This document shows positions 1 through 7,367 of a stretch of 64,000 nt of DNA, piece after piece. The stretch comes from Haloferax namakaokahaiae. Lineage in GTDB: Archaea; Halobacteriota; Halobacteria; Halobacteriales; Haloferacaceae. The notes under the pieces were generated by a model. That model was not told the DNA's origin and made no database searches. It was given only the letters and a program-made list of their open reading frames with translations. A program made the translations under genes and the position numbers. The DNA lies in the NCBI RefSeq assembly GCF_042663225.1, contig NZ_JBHTAA010000005.1, forward strand, positions 248,001 to 312,000, in the 5' to 3' direction. The stretch's first letter is position 1. Each line of letters starts with the position of its first letter.

Positions 1-100
1 GAATTGCAGTCGCCGGCACGCTGGCCGGGTACGTCAACCGTGGACGGTGCCGGATACGCCGACCGTGGGCGTTATTTGACATGCGCGCATGGCTTCTCGT

Positions 101-313
101 ATGACCGAGTACACGACGGTTTCTATCCCGAAAGAACTGGCCGCACGCGTCGAAGAGACCATCGAGGGAACCACGTTCTCCAGTACGAGCGACCTCGTTC
201 GGTTCCTGCTGCGCAGTATCGTCATCCAGCATCAGCGCTCCGGCGGCGAACTCTCCGACTCGGAGTTTCAAGAGATCGCGGACAACCTGCGGGACCTCGG
301 GTACCTGAAGTAA
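101..313 (+). CDS. Ribbon-helix-helix (CopG-like) DNA-binding protein
   Basis: A 70-residue protein whose N-terminus (TEYTTVSIPKELAARVEE) has the beta-strand then helix pattern of RHH repressors, followed by a second helix with S-S-T-S-D-L-V-R-F-L-L. RHH proteins dimerise through the strand and contact DNA with it, so a transcriptional role is likely; the target is unknown. An in-frame ATG lies four codons upstream at 89. I chose 101 because a TATA-like TTATTT at 72-77 sits about 26 bp before it, which fits a leaderless start. Family assignment is good; function is inferred. Confidence 0.75.
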   Translation: MTEYTTVSIPKELAARVEETIEGTTFSSTSDLVRFLLRSIVIQHQRSGGELSDSEFQEIADNLRDLGYLK

Positions 314-351
314 CGGCCGCGAGACGCTTCACTCCGTCAGTCGTTCTGTTT

Positions 352-861
352 TCATAGTTCTTCGACCGGCGGTTCGGCATCGACGACGACGAGTTCGAGT
401 TTCCGGCCGGACCGGTCGAACGCGCCCAGTGTGTCGTCTTCCCACGGGGGGACCGCGAGCAACACCACGGCCGCGAAGTCGTCTCGCTCGGTGAGTCTGA
501 ACGGTCCCTGCGGGTGTGTGAGGAACCGGGCGCGGCCTCGACCCGCGGGGGTACCGAGGTCCACGCCGAAGACGTTCCGAACCGATTTGCCCGCACTGGG
601 TAGATAGAAGTGGGTCAGAATCGGTGTCTCGGGGTCGAGGTCGAGCGAAGCCTCGAACGACTCAGCAGCCGTCGCGTCGAGCACGACGTTCATCGATTGT
701 GGTTCGTTCTCCTCAGCGAGTTCGAGGAGCACGTCTACGAGCCCGCGGGTAATGTGCACCCGGGGAGGCTCCGATCCCGACGCTCGCTCGGCACTCGTCT
801 CGCGCTCGTCGCGGTTGCTGTGCGGCGCATCGTTCCCGGCCGAGTTGGTGTTGTGTGTCAT
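352..861 (-). CDS. Conserved-looking haloarchaeal hypothetical protein
   Basis: A 169-residue acidic protein that I do not recognise. The first 30 residues are polar and probably disordered (N, S, E, R-rich). The rest alternates hydrophobic and charged residues like a compact cytoplasmic alpha/beta domain, with segments such as VHITRGLVDVLLELAEE and DDFAAVVLLAVPPWED. No signal peptide or membrane segment is visible. It ends 12 bp after the start side of the unknown MBL-like gene on the same strand, so the two may be co-transcribed. It is real by codon bias; its function is unknown. Confidence 0.6.
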   Translation of the reverse strand: MTHNTNSAGNDAPHSNRDERETSAERASGSEPPRVHITRGLVDVLLELAEENEPQSMNVVLDATAAESFEASLDLDPETPILTHFYLPSAGKSVRNVFGVDLGTPAGRGRARFLTHPQGPFRLTERDDFAAVVLLAVPPWEDDTLGAFDRSGRKLELVVVDAEPPVEEL

Positions 862-873
862 CGTCGTCGAGTC

Positions 874-1560
874 TCAGTTCGACAGCATCGATTTGAGTGC
901 CCTCAGATACGCGCCCGGGAGGTTCGACCGAGCGTCCGAGAGTGCTGTCCGCATGGCACGTCCCGCGTTCTCGGATACGCCCGCGCCGTGGCCGACGAGG
1001 AGTCGCTCGGGATCGTACCTCGTCAGGACCCGACGTGGTGGGAAGGGGCGGAGCATCGGGTGGACGCCGAGGCGCTCGCCGGGGGCACAGAAGTACTCCA
1101 CCGTGCCCAGTGCTTCGGGCACGAAGAGAAGCGAGTAGTCGGGATGGTAGAATCCGACCTCCTGCCACGGTGGGACCGTGCGGTCTACGACGCGGAAAGT
1201 TTCGAAGCCACTGTCCGCGAGCGTGGTTCCGAATCGCTCGACTGGGGCGTCGAGTTCGTCGGCGACGTCGGTCATCCACGAGGCGACGTAGACGGGCACG
1301 TCGTGGCGAGTTGCGACGGCGGCGGCATGGCGCTTGTGTCGGTCGAGTCCGACGACGACGCCCGCGACGTCGCCGAATTCGGCGAAGAGGTCGTCGATAC
1401 CGGGAGCATCAACGGGGTCGAAGACCCACACGTCGCCGTCGATTTCGACGGCGTGACTCGCACGTTGCATGGCCTCGTCGGGATACGCGAGCCATCCGAC
1501 GCCGTGTTCCCAGCGGTCGATTTCGCGGAGTTGTCCCTCTCCACGACCTTTCATTGGCAT
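874..1560 (-). CDS. Degenerate metallo-beta-lactamase-fold protein
   Basis: About 228 residues. The order of elements resembles the MBL fold: an early strand pair (HAVEIDGDVWVFDPVD), a segment VVVGLDRHKRHAAAVATRH in the place where MBL enzymes carry HxHxDH, then VPVYVASWM, and near the C-terminus RLLVGHGAGV, like the usual V-x-G-H-G element. The canonical metal ligands are mostly absent, so a catalytic hydrolase is doubtful. The start could be 1599 (ATG), 1560 or 1554; I took 1560 because the upstream extension is Met-rich and looks non-conserved. Fold assignment is an inference from pattern only. Confidence 0.55.
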   Translation of the reverse strand: MPMKGRGEGQLREIDRWEHGVGWLAYPDEAMQRASHAVEIDGDVWVFDPVDAPGIDDLFAEFGDVAGVVVGLDRHKRHAAAVATRHDVPVYVASWMTDVADELDAPVERFGTTLADSGFETFRVVDRTVPPWQEVGFYHPDYSLLFVPEALGTVEYFCAPGERLGVHPMLRPFPPRRVLTRYDPERLLVGHGAGVSENAGRAMRTALSDARSNLPGAYLRALKSMLSN

Positions 1561-1692
1561 ACGTGTCACGTGGGACGGGAATCCCATAAGCCCTCTCACG
1601 ACGGGGGTTTCGCCCGGTGGTCGCTGCGTGGATTGGTCCGGTGGTCACTCCACGGTGGTCGGCACTCGTAGGAGGTGGGACTCTCGTAAAGC

Positions 1693-1980
1693 TCAGAGTT
1701 TGTCGGTGTCGATATCGACGCCCGGTGGCGTGATGACGAGGAACTTCCGGAAGTGCATCAGATTCCCGCCCATGTCTTTGATGTCGCGTGCGAAGGTCGA
1801 TGCGAGTTTGTTCAGGTCGCCTTCGACGGCCAAGAACAGCACGTTACCGCGTGCGACGGAGTCGATCCACGCTTCTGGTTCCGTCGAACCGTCGAGGACG
1901 CCGAGTACGACGCCCCCCTCCGTCTCCTCCGAGTCGAGGTGCTCTTCGGCCGTCTGCAAGTTGAGGTTGAAGTCGCCCAT
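1693..1980 (-). CDS. Small conserved haloarchaeal protein (DUF5779-like)
   Basis: A 95-residue protein beginning MGDFNLNLQTAEEHL and ending VITPPGVDIDTDKL. It shows a repeated strand-helix pattern (GGVVLGVLDGSTEPEAWIDS, then NVLFLAVEGDLNKLASTFAR), suggesting a small alpha/beta domain. From memory it resembles the uncharacterised haloarchaeal family DUF5779; this needs a profile search. ATG 1980 was preferred over upstream Met codons because the N-terminal extension is Ser/Thr-rich and unlike the rest. It is divergent from leuA. Function unknown. Confidence 0.6.
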   Translation of the reverse strand: MGDFNLNLQTAEEHLDSEETEGGVVLGVLDGSTEPEAWIDSVARGNVLFLAVEGDLNKLASTFARDIKDMGGNLMHFRKFLVITPPGVDIDTDKL

Positions 1981-2104
1981 ACCCCGTGGGTGGCAGAGCG
2001 ATGAGAAAAGCGTTCGGACCGTTTTCGGAGTCGAATGGACTGAGACCGAATGAGATGTGCTGGCAGGCGAGTCCACATTCGTCCAGTCACGAGTGCGCGT
2101 GGCC

Positions 2105-2134
2105 CTTCCAAACGTTTGTTTGTAAATTTGGAAG
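2105..2134. promoter_or_regulatory. 8-bp inverted repeat in leuA upstream region
   Basis: CTTCCAAA (2105-2112) and TTTGGAAG (2127-2134) are perfect inverted repeats with a 14-nt gap; CAAACGTTTG at 2109-2118 is itself a palindrome. It lies about 190 bp before the leuA TATA box, so it is either a distant operator or part of the divergent gene's control region. The role is unknown. Confidence 0.35.
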
Positions 2135-2290
2135 CGTTAGATTATCCGACTCGGGTTGTGAACTGTGTGACGGCATATCAAGTAATTGTATCTCATTGGT
2201 GTGTAATAGGTCGTTTATGTCGTGCGATTTGGGGGTAATGTGACACCATCACAGATTCACGAGAACAATCATGATACTGTCGGTGGAAAA

Positions 2291-2325
2291 CTTTTATATA
2301 CGGGTTCGTGCTCGTGACTGACACA
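2291..2325 (+). promoter_or_regulatory. leuA promoter (TATA box)
   Basis: TTTTATATA at 2292-2300 is a near-consensus haloarchaeal TATA box, preceded by GGAAAAC that could serve as BRE. The expected transcription start, 25-28 bp downstream, falls at about 2322-2326, on the ATG of the short ORF rather than the leuA ATG at 2357. Confidence 0.75.
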
Positions 2326-2406
2326 ATGTCTCACAACATTACGGAGGATTCGTCGGATGCCCCGGCGGGTCGAGTTCTTCCAGGGCACATTAGCCCAACA
2401 AACTGA
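2326..2406 (+). CDS. Leaderless 26-codon ORF overlapping the leuA start
   Basis: The ATG at 2326 is placed exactly where the strong TATA box would start transcription, so this ORF should be read first on a leaderless mRNA. It encodes 26 residues (MSHNITEDSSDAPAGRV then LPGHISPTN) and stops at 2404-2406, overlapping leuA by 50 nt in another frame. It could be a regulatory upstream ORF. Alternatively it is the true leuA N-terminus thrown out of frame by one base, since removing one C from the CCCC run near 2359 would give an in-frame fusion to RRVEFFQGT. Either reading is unproven. Confidence 0.4.
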   Translation: MSHNITEDSSDAPAGRVLPGHISPTN

Positions 2407-3559
2407 AATCGACAACGTACGAATTTTCGACACGACGCTTCGTGACGGCGAGCAGTCGCCGCGTACCTCGTTCTCGTACGAGGAGAAACGCGACATCGCG
2501 GCGATGCTCGACGGAATGGGGACCCACGTCATCGAGGCTGGCTTCCCCGTCAACTCCGACGCGGAGTTCGAAGCAGTCGCGGATATCGCGGCGGCGACCG
2601 ATGCGACGACCTGTGGACTGGCCCGCGTCGTCGATAAGGACATCGAGGCCGCGCTGGATGCTGGCGTCGATATGGTGCACACGTTCGTGAGCACCAGCGA
2701 CGTCCAACTGGCCGACTCGATGCACGCCTCCCGCGAGGAAGCGGTCGAACGCGCCGTCCGAAGCGTCGAGCGCGTCCGCGACGCCGGTGTCGAAGTAATG
2801 TTCTCGCCGATGGACGCCACGCGAACCGACGAGGCGTTCCTCATCGAAGTCGTCGAAGCCGTGACCGACGCGGGTGTCGATTGGATTAACCTCCCCGACA
2901 CCTGTGGCGTTGCGACCCCGACGCGCTTCGCAAAGATGGTCCGGACGGTCCGCGAGCACACCGACGCGAACATCGACGTGCACACGCACGACGACTTCGG
3001 ACTGGCCTCCGCGAACGCGATGGCCGGCTTCGAAGCGGGTGCCTCGCAGGCACAAGTGTCCGTCAACGGAATCGGCGAACGCGCCGGCAACGCGGCCTAC
3101 GAAGAGGTCGTGATGTCGGCAGAATCACTCTACGGCGTCGATACCGGTATCGACACCACGCAGATTACGAAGCTGGCTCGCATCGTCGAGGCGGCTTCCG
3201 ACATCCCGGTCCCGGCGAACAAGCCGGTCGTCGGACGCAACGCGTTCTCTCACGAGAGCGGCATCCACGCCGCTGGCGTCATCGAGAACGCCGACACGTT
3301 CGAACCGGGCGTCATGACCCCGGAGATGGTCGGCGCGACGCGCGAGTTCGTCCTCGGCAAGCACACGGGGACGCACTCGGTACGCAAGCGCCTCGAAGAC
3401 ATCGGGTACGACCCCACGGACGCCGAGGTCCGCGAGGTAACCCGCCGCGTCAAGGACCACGGCGCGGAGAAAGAACGCATCAACGACGAGGCCCTGCAGG
3501 CGTTCGCCAGCAGCGTCGGCGTCACCACGAAAGAGGACACGGAGGAGGTCCGGGTCTGA
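2357..3559 (+). CDS. leuA: 2-isopropylmalate synthase / citramalate synthase family
   Basis: A 400-residue enzyme of the DRE-TIM metallolyase family that condenses acetyl-CoA with a 2-oxoacid (2-oxoisovalerate for leucine, or pyruvate if a citramalate synthase). Seen: DTTLRDGEQ at 25-33, the metal-binding HTHDD near 209-213, GIGERAGNA, and GRNAFSHESGIH near 293-304. It stops after the catalytic and linker regions and lacks the C-terminal LeuA allosteric domain of longer enzymes (~510 residues), so feedback by leucine is uncertain. ATG 2357 has GGAGG at 2343-2347, 9 nt upstream. It leads the ilv/leu block; LeuA and CimA activity cannot be separated by eye. Confidence 0.9.
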   Translation: MPRRVEFFQGTLAQQTEIDNVRIFDTTLRDGEQSPRTSFSYEEKRDIAAMLDGMGTHVIEAGFPVNSDAEFEAVADIAAATDATTCGLARVVDKDIEAALDAGVDMVHTFVSTSDVQLADSMHASREEAVERAVRSVERVRDAGVEVMFSPMDATRTDEAFLIEVVEAVTDAGVDWINLPDTCGVATPTRFAKMVRTVREHTDANIDVHTHDDFGLASANAMAGFEAGASQAQVSVNGIGERAGNAAYEEVVMSAESLYGVDTGIDTTQITKLARIVEAASDIPVPANKPVVGRNAFSHESGIHAAGVIENADTFEPGVMTPEMVGATREFVLGKHTGTHSVRKRLEDIGYDPTDAEVREVTRRVKDHGAEKERINDEALQAFASSVGVTTKEDTEEVRV

Positions 3560-3679
3560 TGAGGCCGGGCTGTGGCCCCTCTGGGCGACTGCCCCGCACG
3601 CGCGTTCCGGCGGCCGAGCGGTGCAACACTTGCTCGCCGCGAAACTGTTATTACCACCCAAGCGCTCGTGTGGCATACG
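3560..3679. other. leuA-ilv leader intergenic segment
   Basis: This 120-bp segment after the leuA stop holds no gene. Its right end carries the candidate promoter for the ilv leader transcript. Confidence 0.5.
3641..3679 (+). promoter_or_regulatory. Candidate promoter of the ilvB leader transcript
   Basis: CGAAAC (BRE-like) is followed by TGTTATTA (3646-3653). The box is centred 30 bp before ATG 3680, as expected for a leaderless transcript beginning at the leader ORF. The box is weaker than the leuA one. Confidence 0.5.
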
Positions 3680-3778
3680 ATGAGACAGCACGACACGCGT
3701 TCGACGACTGCCACTCCACGGGGAGCGTGCAGTCTCGGCGCTTCGGCTGTCCGCGCGCTCATTATTGTAGGGGTCTAG
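3680..3778 (+). CDS. Candidate leader peptide of the ilvBNC-leuCDB operon
   Basis: A 32-residue ORF upstream of ilvB that ends VRALIIVGV followed by TAG. Its last codons (CTC ATT ATT GTA GGG GTC, 3758-3775) specify leucine, isoleucine and valine, the products of the downstream operon. Regulatory leader peptides of bacterial attenuators have this layout. The ATG is spaced for leaderless initiation from the TGTTATTA box. The 3' half overlaps a hairpin (3723-3760), and a second hairpin (3769-3783) spans the stop codon. Function is inferred from composition and position; conservation is untested. Confidence 0.5.
   Translation: MRQHDTRSTTATPRGACSLGASAVRALIIVGV
3723..3760 (+). promoter_or_regulatory. 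Hairpin 1 in ilv leader
   Basis: GAGCGTGC (3723-3730) can pair with GCGCGCTC (3753-3760) over 8 bp with one G-U, enclosing 22 nt. The 3' arm ends on the CTC leucine codon of the leader ORF, so a ribosome stalled on the following Ile codons would disrupt it. Confidence 0.4.
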
Positions 3779-3783
3779 CCCCT
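3769..3783 (+). promoter_or_regulatory. Hairpin 2 at leader stop codon
   Basis: AGGGG (3769-3773) and CCCCT (3779-3783) flank TCTAG, which contains the leader stop codon. The 5-bp stem is short and no T-run follows, so it is not a classical intrinsic terminator; it may compete with hairpin 1 or act on processing. Confidence 0.35.
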
Positions 3784-3846
3784 CATCATCCCACTTCTCA
3801 GTCCCACGGAATCGCACCGTATTCAGCCATCTCTGGAGTCCCTCAC

Positions 3847-3924
3847 ATGCAGCACCAGCACCACACCCACCGACCGAGCGCGCATCGCTATCGAACGACA
3901 CGAACACACGGAGGTCGCACATGA
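3847..3924 (+). CDS. His-rich 25-residue ORF coupled to ilvB
   Basis: This short ORF starts at ATG 3847 (MQHQHHTHRPSAHRY and on) and ends in TGA at 3922-3924, overlapping the ilvB ATG as ATGA. Six of its 25 residues are His. The GGAGGT ribosome site for ilvB lies inside it. Such an overlap permits translational coupling, but a chance ORF is equally possible because no separate promoter or ribosome site is evident. Confidence 0.3.
   Translation: MQHQHHTHRPSAHRYRTTRTHGGRT
3910..3915 (+). promoter_or_regulatory. Strong Shine-Dalgarno site of ilvB
   Basis: GGAGGT lies 5 nt before ATG 3921. It matches the haloarchaeal anti-SD well and fixes the ilvB start, which on this long leader mRNA cannot be leaderless. 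Confidence 0.75.
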
Positions 3925-5678
3925 GCGAACGAACCGCGACGACGTCCGAACCACCGACCGAATCGACCGACGACACACCGAACCAGACTGAAGTCACCAC
4001 GGGCGCAACCGCCGTCATCCGGGCGCTCGAAAACGCCGGCGTCGAGACCGCATTCGGCGTCCAAGGCGGGGCAATCATGCCCATCTACGACGCCCTGTAC
4101 CACTCCGACATCCGGCACGTGACGATGGCCCACGAGCAGGCGGCCGCCCACGCCGCCGACGCGTACGGCGTCGTCCGCGGTGACCCCGGCGTGTGTCTCG
4201 CAACGTCTGGCCCCGGCGCGACGAACCTCGTGACCGGCATCGCCGACGCCAACATGGACTCGGACGCGATGCTCGCGTTGACGGGACAGGTCCCGTCGGA
4301 GATGGTCGGCTCGGACGCGTTCCAAGAGACCGACACCACGGGCGTCACCGCGCCAATCACGAAACACAACTACTTCGCCAACGACAGCGACACCGTCGGC
4401 GACACCGTCGGCGAGGCGTTCGAGTTGGCCCGCGAAGGCCGACCCGGACCGACGCTCGTTGACCTCCCGAAGGACATCTCGCTCGGCGAGACGACGCGCG
4501 AACCCGGTCAGGCGCGTGCTCCCGAAACCTCGCGCTCCCGAACTGACCCCGACGACGACGACGTTGCGGCCGCCGCGCGCGCCATCGAGCGCGCGGAGAA
4601 ACCGGTGTTGCTCTTCGGCGGCGGCGTCATCAAAGCCAACGCGACGGAAGTCGCTCGCTCGTTCGCCTACGAACACGAGATTCCGGTCGTCACGACGATG
4701 CCCGGCATCGGCTCGTTCCCCGAAGACCACGAGCTGTGTCTCTCGTGGGCAGGCATGCACGGCACCGGCTACGCGAACATGGCAATCACGCACACCGACT
4801 GCCTCGTCGCCGTCGGCACGCGCTTCGACGACCGCCTGACCGGCGGCATCGACACGTTCGCACCCGAGGCCGAAGTCGTCCACATCGACATCGACCCGGC
4901 GGAAATCTCGAAGAACATCCACGCGGACTACCCCGTCGTCGGCGACGCGGGCCGCGCGCTCGAACGCATCGACGCCGAGATGGCACACAGCCCCGACGCC
5001 CGCGAGTGGGCAGCACAGTGCCAGACGTGGAAAGACGAGTACCCGATGGACTACGCGGCACCCGAGAACGAACCGGTCAAACCCCAGTTCGTCGTCGAGG
5101 CGCTGGACGAGGCGACACCCGACGACACCATCGTCACGACCGGTGTCGGCCAGCACCAGATGTGGGCCGCCCAGTACTGGACGTACCGCGAACCGCGGCG
5201 CTGGGTCTCCTCGCACGGGCTCGGCACGATGGGCTACGGACTCCCCGCAGCCATCGGTGCCCGAATGGCCGCAGAAGACGACCAATCGGTCGTCTGCGTC
5301 GATGGCGACGCCTCGTTCTTGATGACGATGCAGGAACTCTCGGTCGCAGTCCGCGAAGACCTCGATATCACCGTCGCCATCCTCAACAACGAGTACATCG
5401 GGATGGTTCGCCAGTGGCAGGACGCCTTCTTCGAAGGCCGTCGCATGGCCGCCGGCTACGACTGGTGTCCCCGGTTCGACAAGCTCGCCGAGGCCTTCGG
5501 CGCTCGCGGCTGGTCTGTCGATTCCTACGAGGAAGTTCCCACCGCAATCGAAGAGGCGTTAGCGTACGATGGCCCGTCGGTCATCGACTTCCACGTTGAC
5601 CCCGCAGAGAACGTCTACCCGATGGTTTCGTCGGGTGGCGCGAACGGCAAATTCGCTCTCTCGGAGGACCAATTATGA
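3921..5678 (+). CDS. ilvB: Acetolactate synthase, large (catalytic) subunit
   Basis: A 585-residue thiamine-diphosphate enzyme that makes 2-acetolactate or 2-aceto-2-hydroxybutyrate, the first common step to valine, leucine and isoleucine. Seen: an N-terminal PYR domain with the catalytic Glu in AHEQAAAHAADAY near residue 71, the central domain, and the ThDP-binding stretch from GDASFLMTMQELS to NN near 461-490. The first 25 residues are polar and probably disordered. It overlaps ilvN by 4 bp (ATGA) and so is translationally coupled to its regulatory subunit. Length is normal for the family. Confidence 0.95.
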   Translation: MSERTATTSEPPTESTDDTPNQTEVTTGATAVIRALENAGVETAFGVQGGAIMPIYDALYHSDIRHVTMAHEQAAAHAADAYGVVRGDPGVCLATSGPGATNLVTGIADANMDSDAMLALTGQVPSEMVGSDAFQETDTTGVTAPITKHNYFANDSDTVGDTVGEAFELAREGRPGPTLVDLPKDISLGETTREPGQARAPETSRSRTDPDDDDVAAAARAIERAEKPVLLFGGGVIKANATEVARSFAYEHEIPVVTTMPGIGSFPEDHELCLSWAGMHGTGYANMAITHTDCLVAVGTRFDDRLTGGIDTFAPEAEVVHIDIDPAEISKNIHADYPVVGDAGRALERIDAEMAHSPDAREWAAQCQTWKDEYPMDYAAPENEPVKPQFVVEALDEATPDDTIVTTGVGQHQMWAAQYWTYREPRRWVSSHGLGTMGYGLPAAIGARMAAEDDQSVVCVDGDASFLMTMQELSVAVREDLDITVAILNNEYIGMVRQWQDAFFEGRRMAAGYDWCPRFDKLAEAFGARGWSVDSYEEVPTAIEEALAYDGPSVIDFHVDPAENVYPMVSSGGANGKFALSEDQL

Positions 5679-6325
5679 GCAACGAAGACGGACTCCAAGG
5701 CCCGACCCCGGAAGAACGCCCGCACCCAGAAGGGCGACGTAACTCGCAGGGCATCCGTATCGACCCCGCTGCCGAATCGGAACACGAACCCCGCCGGACC
5801 GTCCTGTCGGCGCTCGTCAAACACGAACCCGGCGTGCTCTCGCGCGTCGCCGGACTCGCCGCCCGACGGCAGTTCAACATCGAGAGTTTGACTGTCGGTC
5901 CGACCACCGTCGAGGGCCACGCCCGCATCACGATGGTCGTCGAGGAACCCGACCCCGGCATCGACCAAATCGAGAAGCAACTGGCGAAGCTCACGCCCGT
6001 CATCTCCGTCGGCGAGTTGGACGACGACGCCGTTCGCGCCGAACTCGTCCTGCTCAAAGTCCGCGGCGAAGAACCCGACAAGGTTCACGCCATCACGGAG
6101 ATGTACGACGGCAAGACGCTCGACGCTGGCCCGGAGACCATCACGGTCCAACTGACCGGCGACGAGCACAAGATCGACGACGCCGTCGATGCGTTCCGAC
6201 GCTTCGGCATCATCGAAATCGCCCGCACCGGTCAGACCGCGCTCGCACACGGCGCGAAACAGACCGTCCCCGGAGAGGAACCCGGCACGTCCGGCGAACC
6301 AACCAAACCAACTACCAATCAATGA
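5675..6325 (+). CDS. ilvN: Acetolactate synthase, small (regulatory) subunit
   Basis: A 216-residue protein with an ACT domain at about 40-115 (RRTVLSALVKHEPGVLSR, then RRQFNIESLTVGPT). In this family the subunit binds branched-chain amino acids and gives feedback control of IlvB. The C-terminal half matches the second IlvN domain. About 35 polar N-terminal residues and 20 C-terminal ones (T, G, E, P-rich) extend beyond the core. It starts 4 bp inside ilvB and ends 4 bp inside ilvC. Confidence 0.93.
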   Translation: MSNEDGLQGPTPEERPHPEGRRNSQGIRIDPAAESEHEPRRTVLSALVKHEPGVLSRVAGLAARRQFNIESLTVGPTTVEGHARITMVVEEPDPGIDQIEKQLAKLTPVISVGELDDDAVRAELVLLKVRGEEPDKVHAITEMYDGKTLDAGPETITVQLTGDEHKIDDAVDAFRRFGIIEIARTGQTALAHGAKQTVPGEEPGTSGEPTKPTTNQ

Positions 6326-7365
6326 CTGAATTCACTACCACCGTTTACTACGACGACGACGCAGACCGCTCGCACATCGACTCCAAGACCGTAGCCATCC
6401 TCGGCTACGGCAGTCAGGGCCACGCCCACGCCCAGAACCTCGCCGAGAGCGGGGTGGACGTGGTCGTCGGTCTCCGACCCGGTTCCTCCTCGCGCGCCGC
6501 CGCACGCGAAGACGGACTTCGCGTGGCCTCGCCCGCCGAGGCGGCCGCAGAGGGAGACATCGTCTCTATCCTCGTTCCCGACACCGTCCAACCCGCGGTG
6601 TTCGAGGAAATCCGCGACGGACTCGAAGCGGGCGACACGCTCCAGTTCGCACACGGTTTCAACATCCACTACAGCCAAATCGAACCCCCGGAAGACGTTG
6701 ACGTGACGCTCGTCGCACCCAAATCGCCGGGCCACCTCGTCCGCCGGAACTACGAGAACGACGAGGGGACGCCCGGACTCATCGCCGTCTACCAGGACAC
6801 GACCGGCGAGGCGAAGGACGAAGCACTGGCCTACGCCCACGGAATCGGCTGTACCCGCGCCGGCGTCATCGAGACGACGTTCCGCGAGGAGACCGAGACC
6901 GACCTGTTCGGCGAGCAGGCCGTCCTCTGTGGCGGCGTCACGTCGCTCGTCAAGCAGGGCTACGAGACGCTCGTCGATGCGGGCTACTCCCCCGAGATGG
7001 CCTACTTCGAGTGCCTGAACGAACTCAAACTCATCGTGGACCTGATGTACGAGGGTGGACTCGGCGAGATGTGGGACTCCGTGAGCGACACCGCCGAGTT
7101 CGGCGGTCTGACCCGCGGCGACCGCATCGTGGACGAACACAGCCGCGAGCGCATGGAAGAAGTCCTCGAAGAGGTGCAGGACGGCACGTTCGCCCGCGAG
7201 TGGATTCTGGAGAACCAGGCGGGACGCCCGTCGTACAATCAACTCAAAGACGCCGAAGAGAGCCACGGCATCGAGGAAGTCGGCCGCCCGCTCCGCGACC
7301 TGTTCGCGTGGAACGACGGCGACGACGAAGAGACAGAGAAAGCAGAAGCCCCAGCAGACGACTGA
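6322..7365 (+). CDS. ilvC: Ketol-acid reductoisomerase
   Basis: A 347-residue class I KARI that isomerises and reduces acetolactate to dihydroxyisovalerate. The Rossmann signature GYGSQGHAHAQNL is at 28-40, followed by the GLRPGSSSRAAA loop whose serines and arginine suggest NADPH use (inference). The metal-binding C-terminal knot domain carries the conserved ECLNELKLIVDLMYEGG. The last 25 residues are an acidic tail typical of halophiles. It overlaps ilvN by 4 bp and is followed after 2 bp by the small repeat-containing ORF. Confidence 0.95.
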   Translation: MTEFTTTVYYDDDADRSHIDSKTVAILGYGSQGHAHAQNLAESGVDVVVGLRPGSSSRAAAREDGLRVASPAEAAAEGDIVSILVPDTVQPAVFEEIRDGLEAGDTLQFAHGFNIHYSQIEPPEDVDVTLVAPKSPGHLVRRNYENDEGTPGLIAVYQDTTGEAKDEALAYAHGIGCTRAGVIETTFREETETDLFGEQAVLCGGVTSLVKQGYETLVDAGYSPEMAYFECLNELKLIVDLMYEGGLGEMWDSVSDTAEFGGLTRGDRIVDEHSRERMEEVLEEVQDGTFAREWILENQAGRPSYNQLKDAEESHGIEEVGRPLRDLFAWNDGDDEETEKAEAPADD

Positions 7366-7367
7366 GT

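Larger units (their letters stand above)
1981..2325. other. AT-rich intergenic region upstream of leuA
   Basis: A 345-bp gene-free stretch between divergent genes, clearly lower in GC than the coding sequence around it. It holds an 8-bp inverted repeat (2105-2134) and the leuA promoter at its right end. I see no convincing RNA gene or ORF in the remaining sequence. Confidence 0.6.

Noticed and set aside
1600..1692. GGTGGTC-rich repeats as a mobile element end
   Set aside because: Three short imperfect copies only; consistent with chance in GC-rich intergenic sequence.
3559..3924. 121-residue ORF covering the leuA-ilvB gap
   Set aside because: Reading from 3559 it begins at the leuA stop with no start signal; only its last 25 codons (from 3847) were kept as a candidate micro-ORF.
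3888..5285. 465-residue minus-strand ORF over ilvB
   Set aside because: It is a frame shadow of a clear thiamine-diphosphate enzyme; the composition is Arg/Val/Asp-rich and has no domain.
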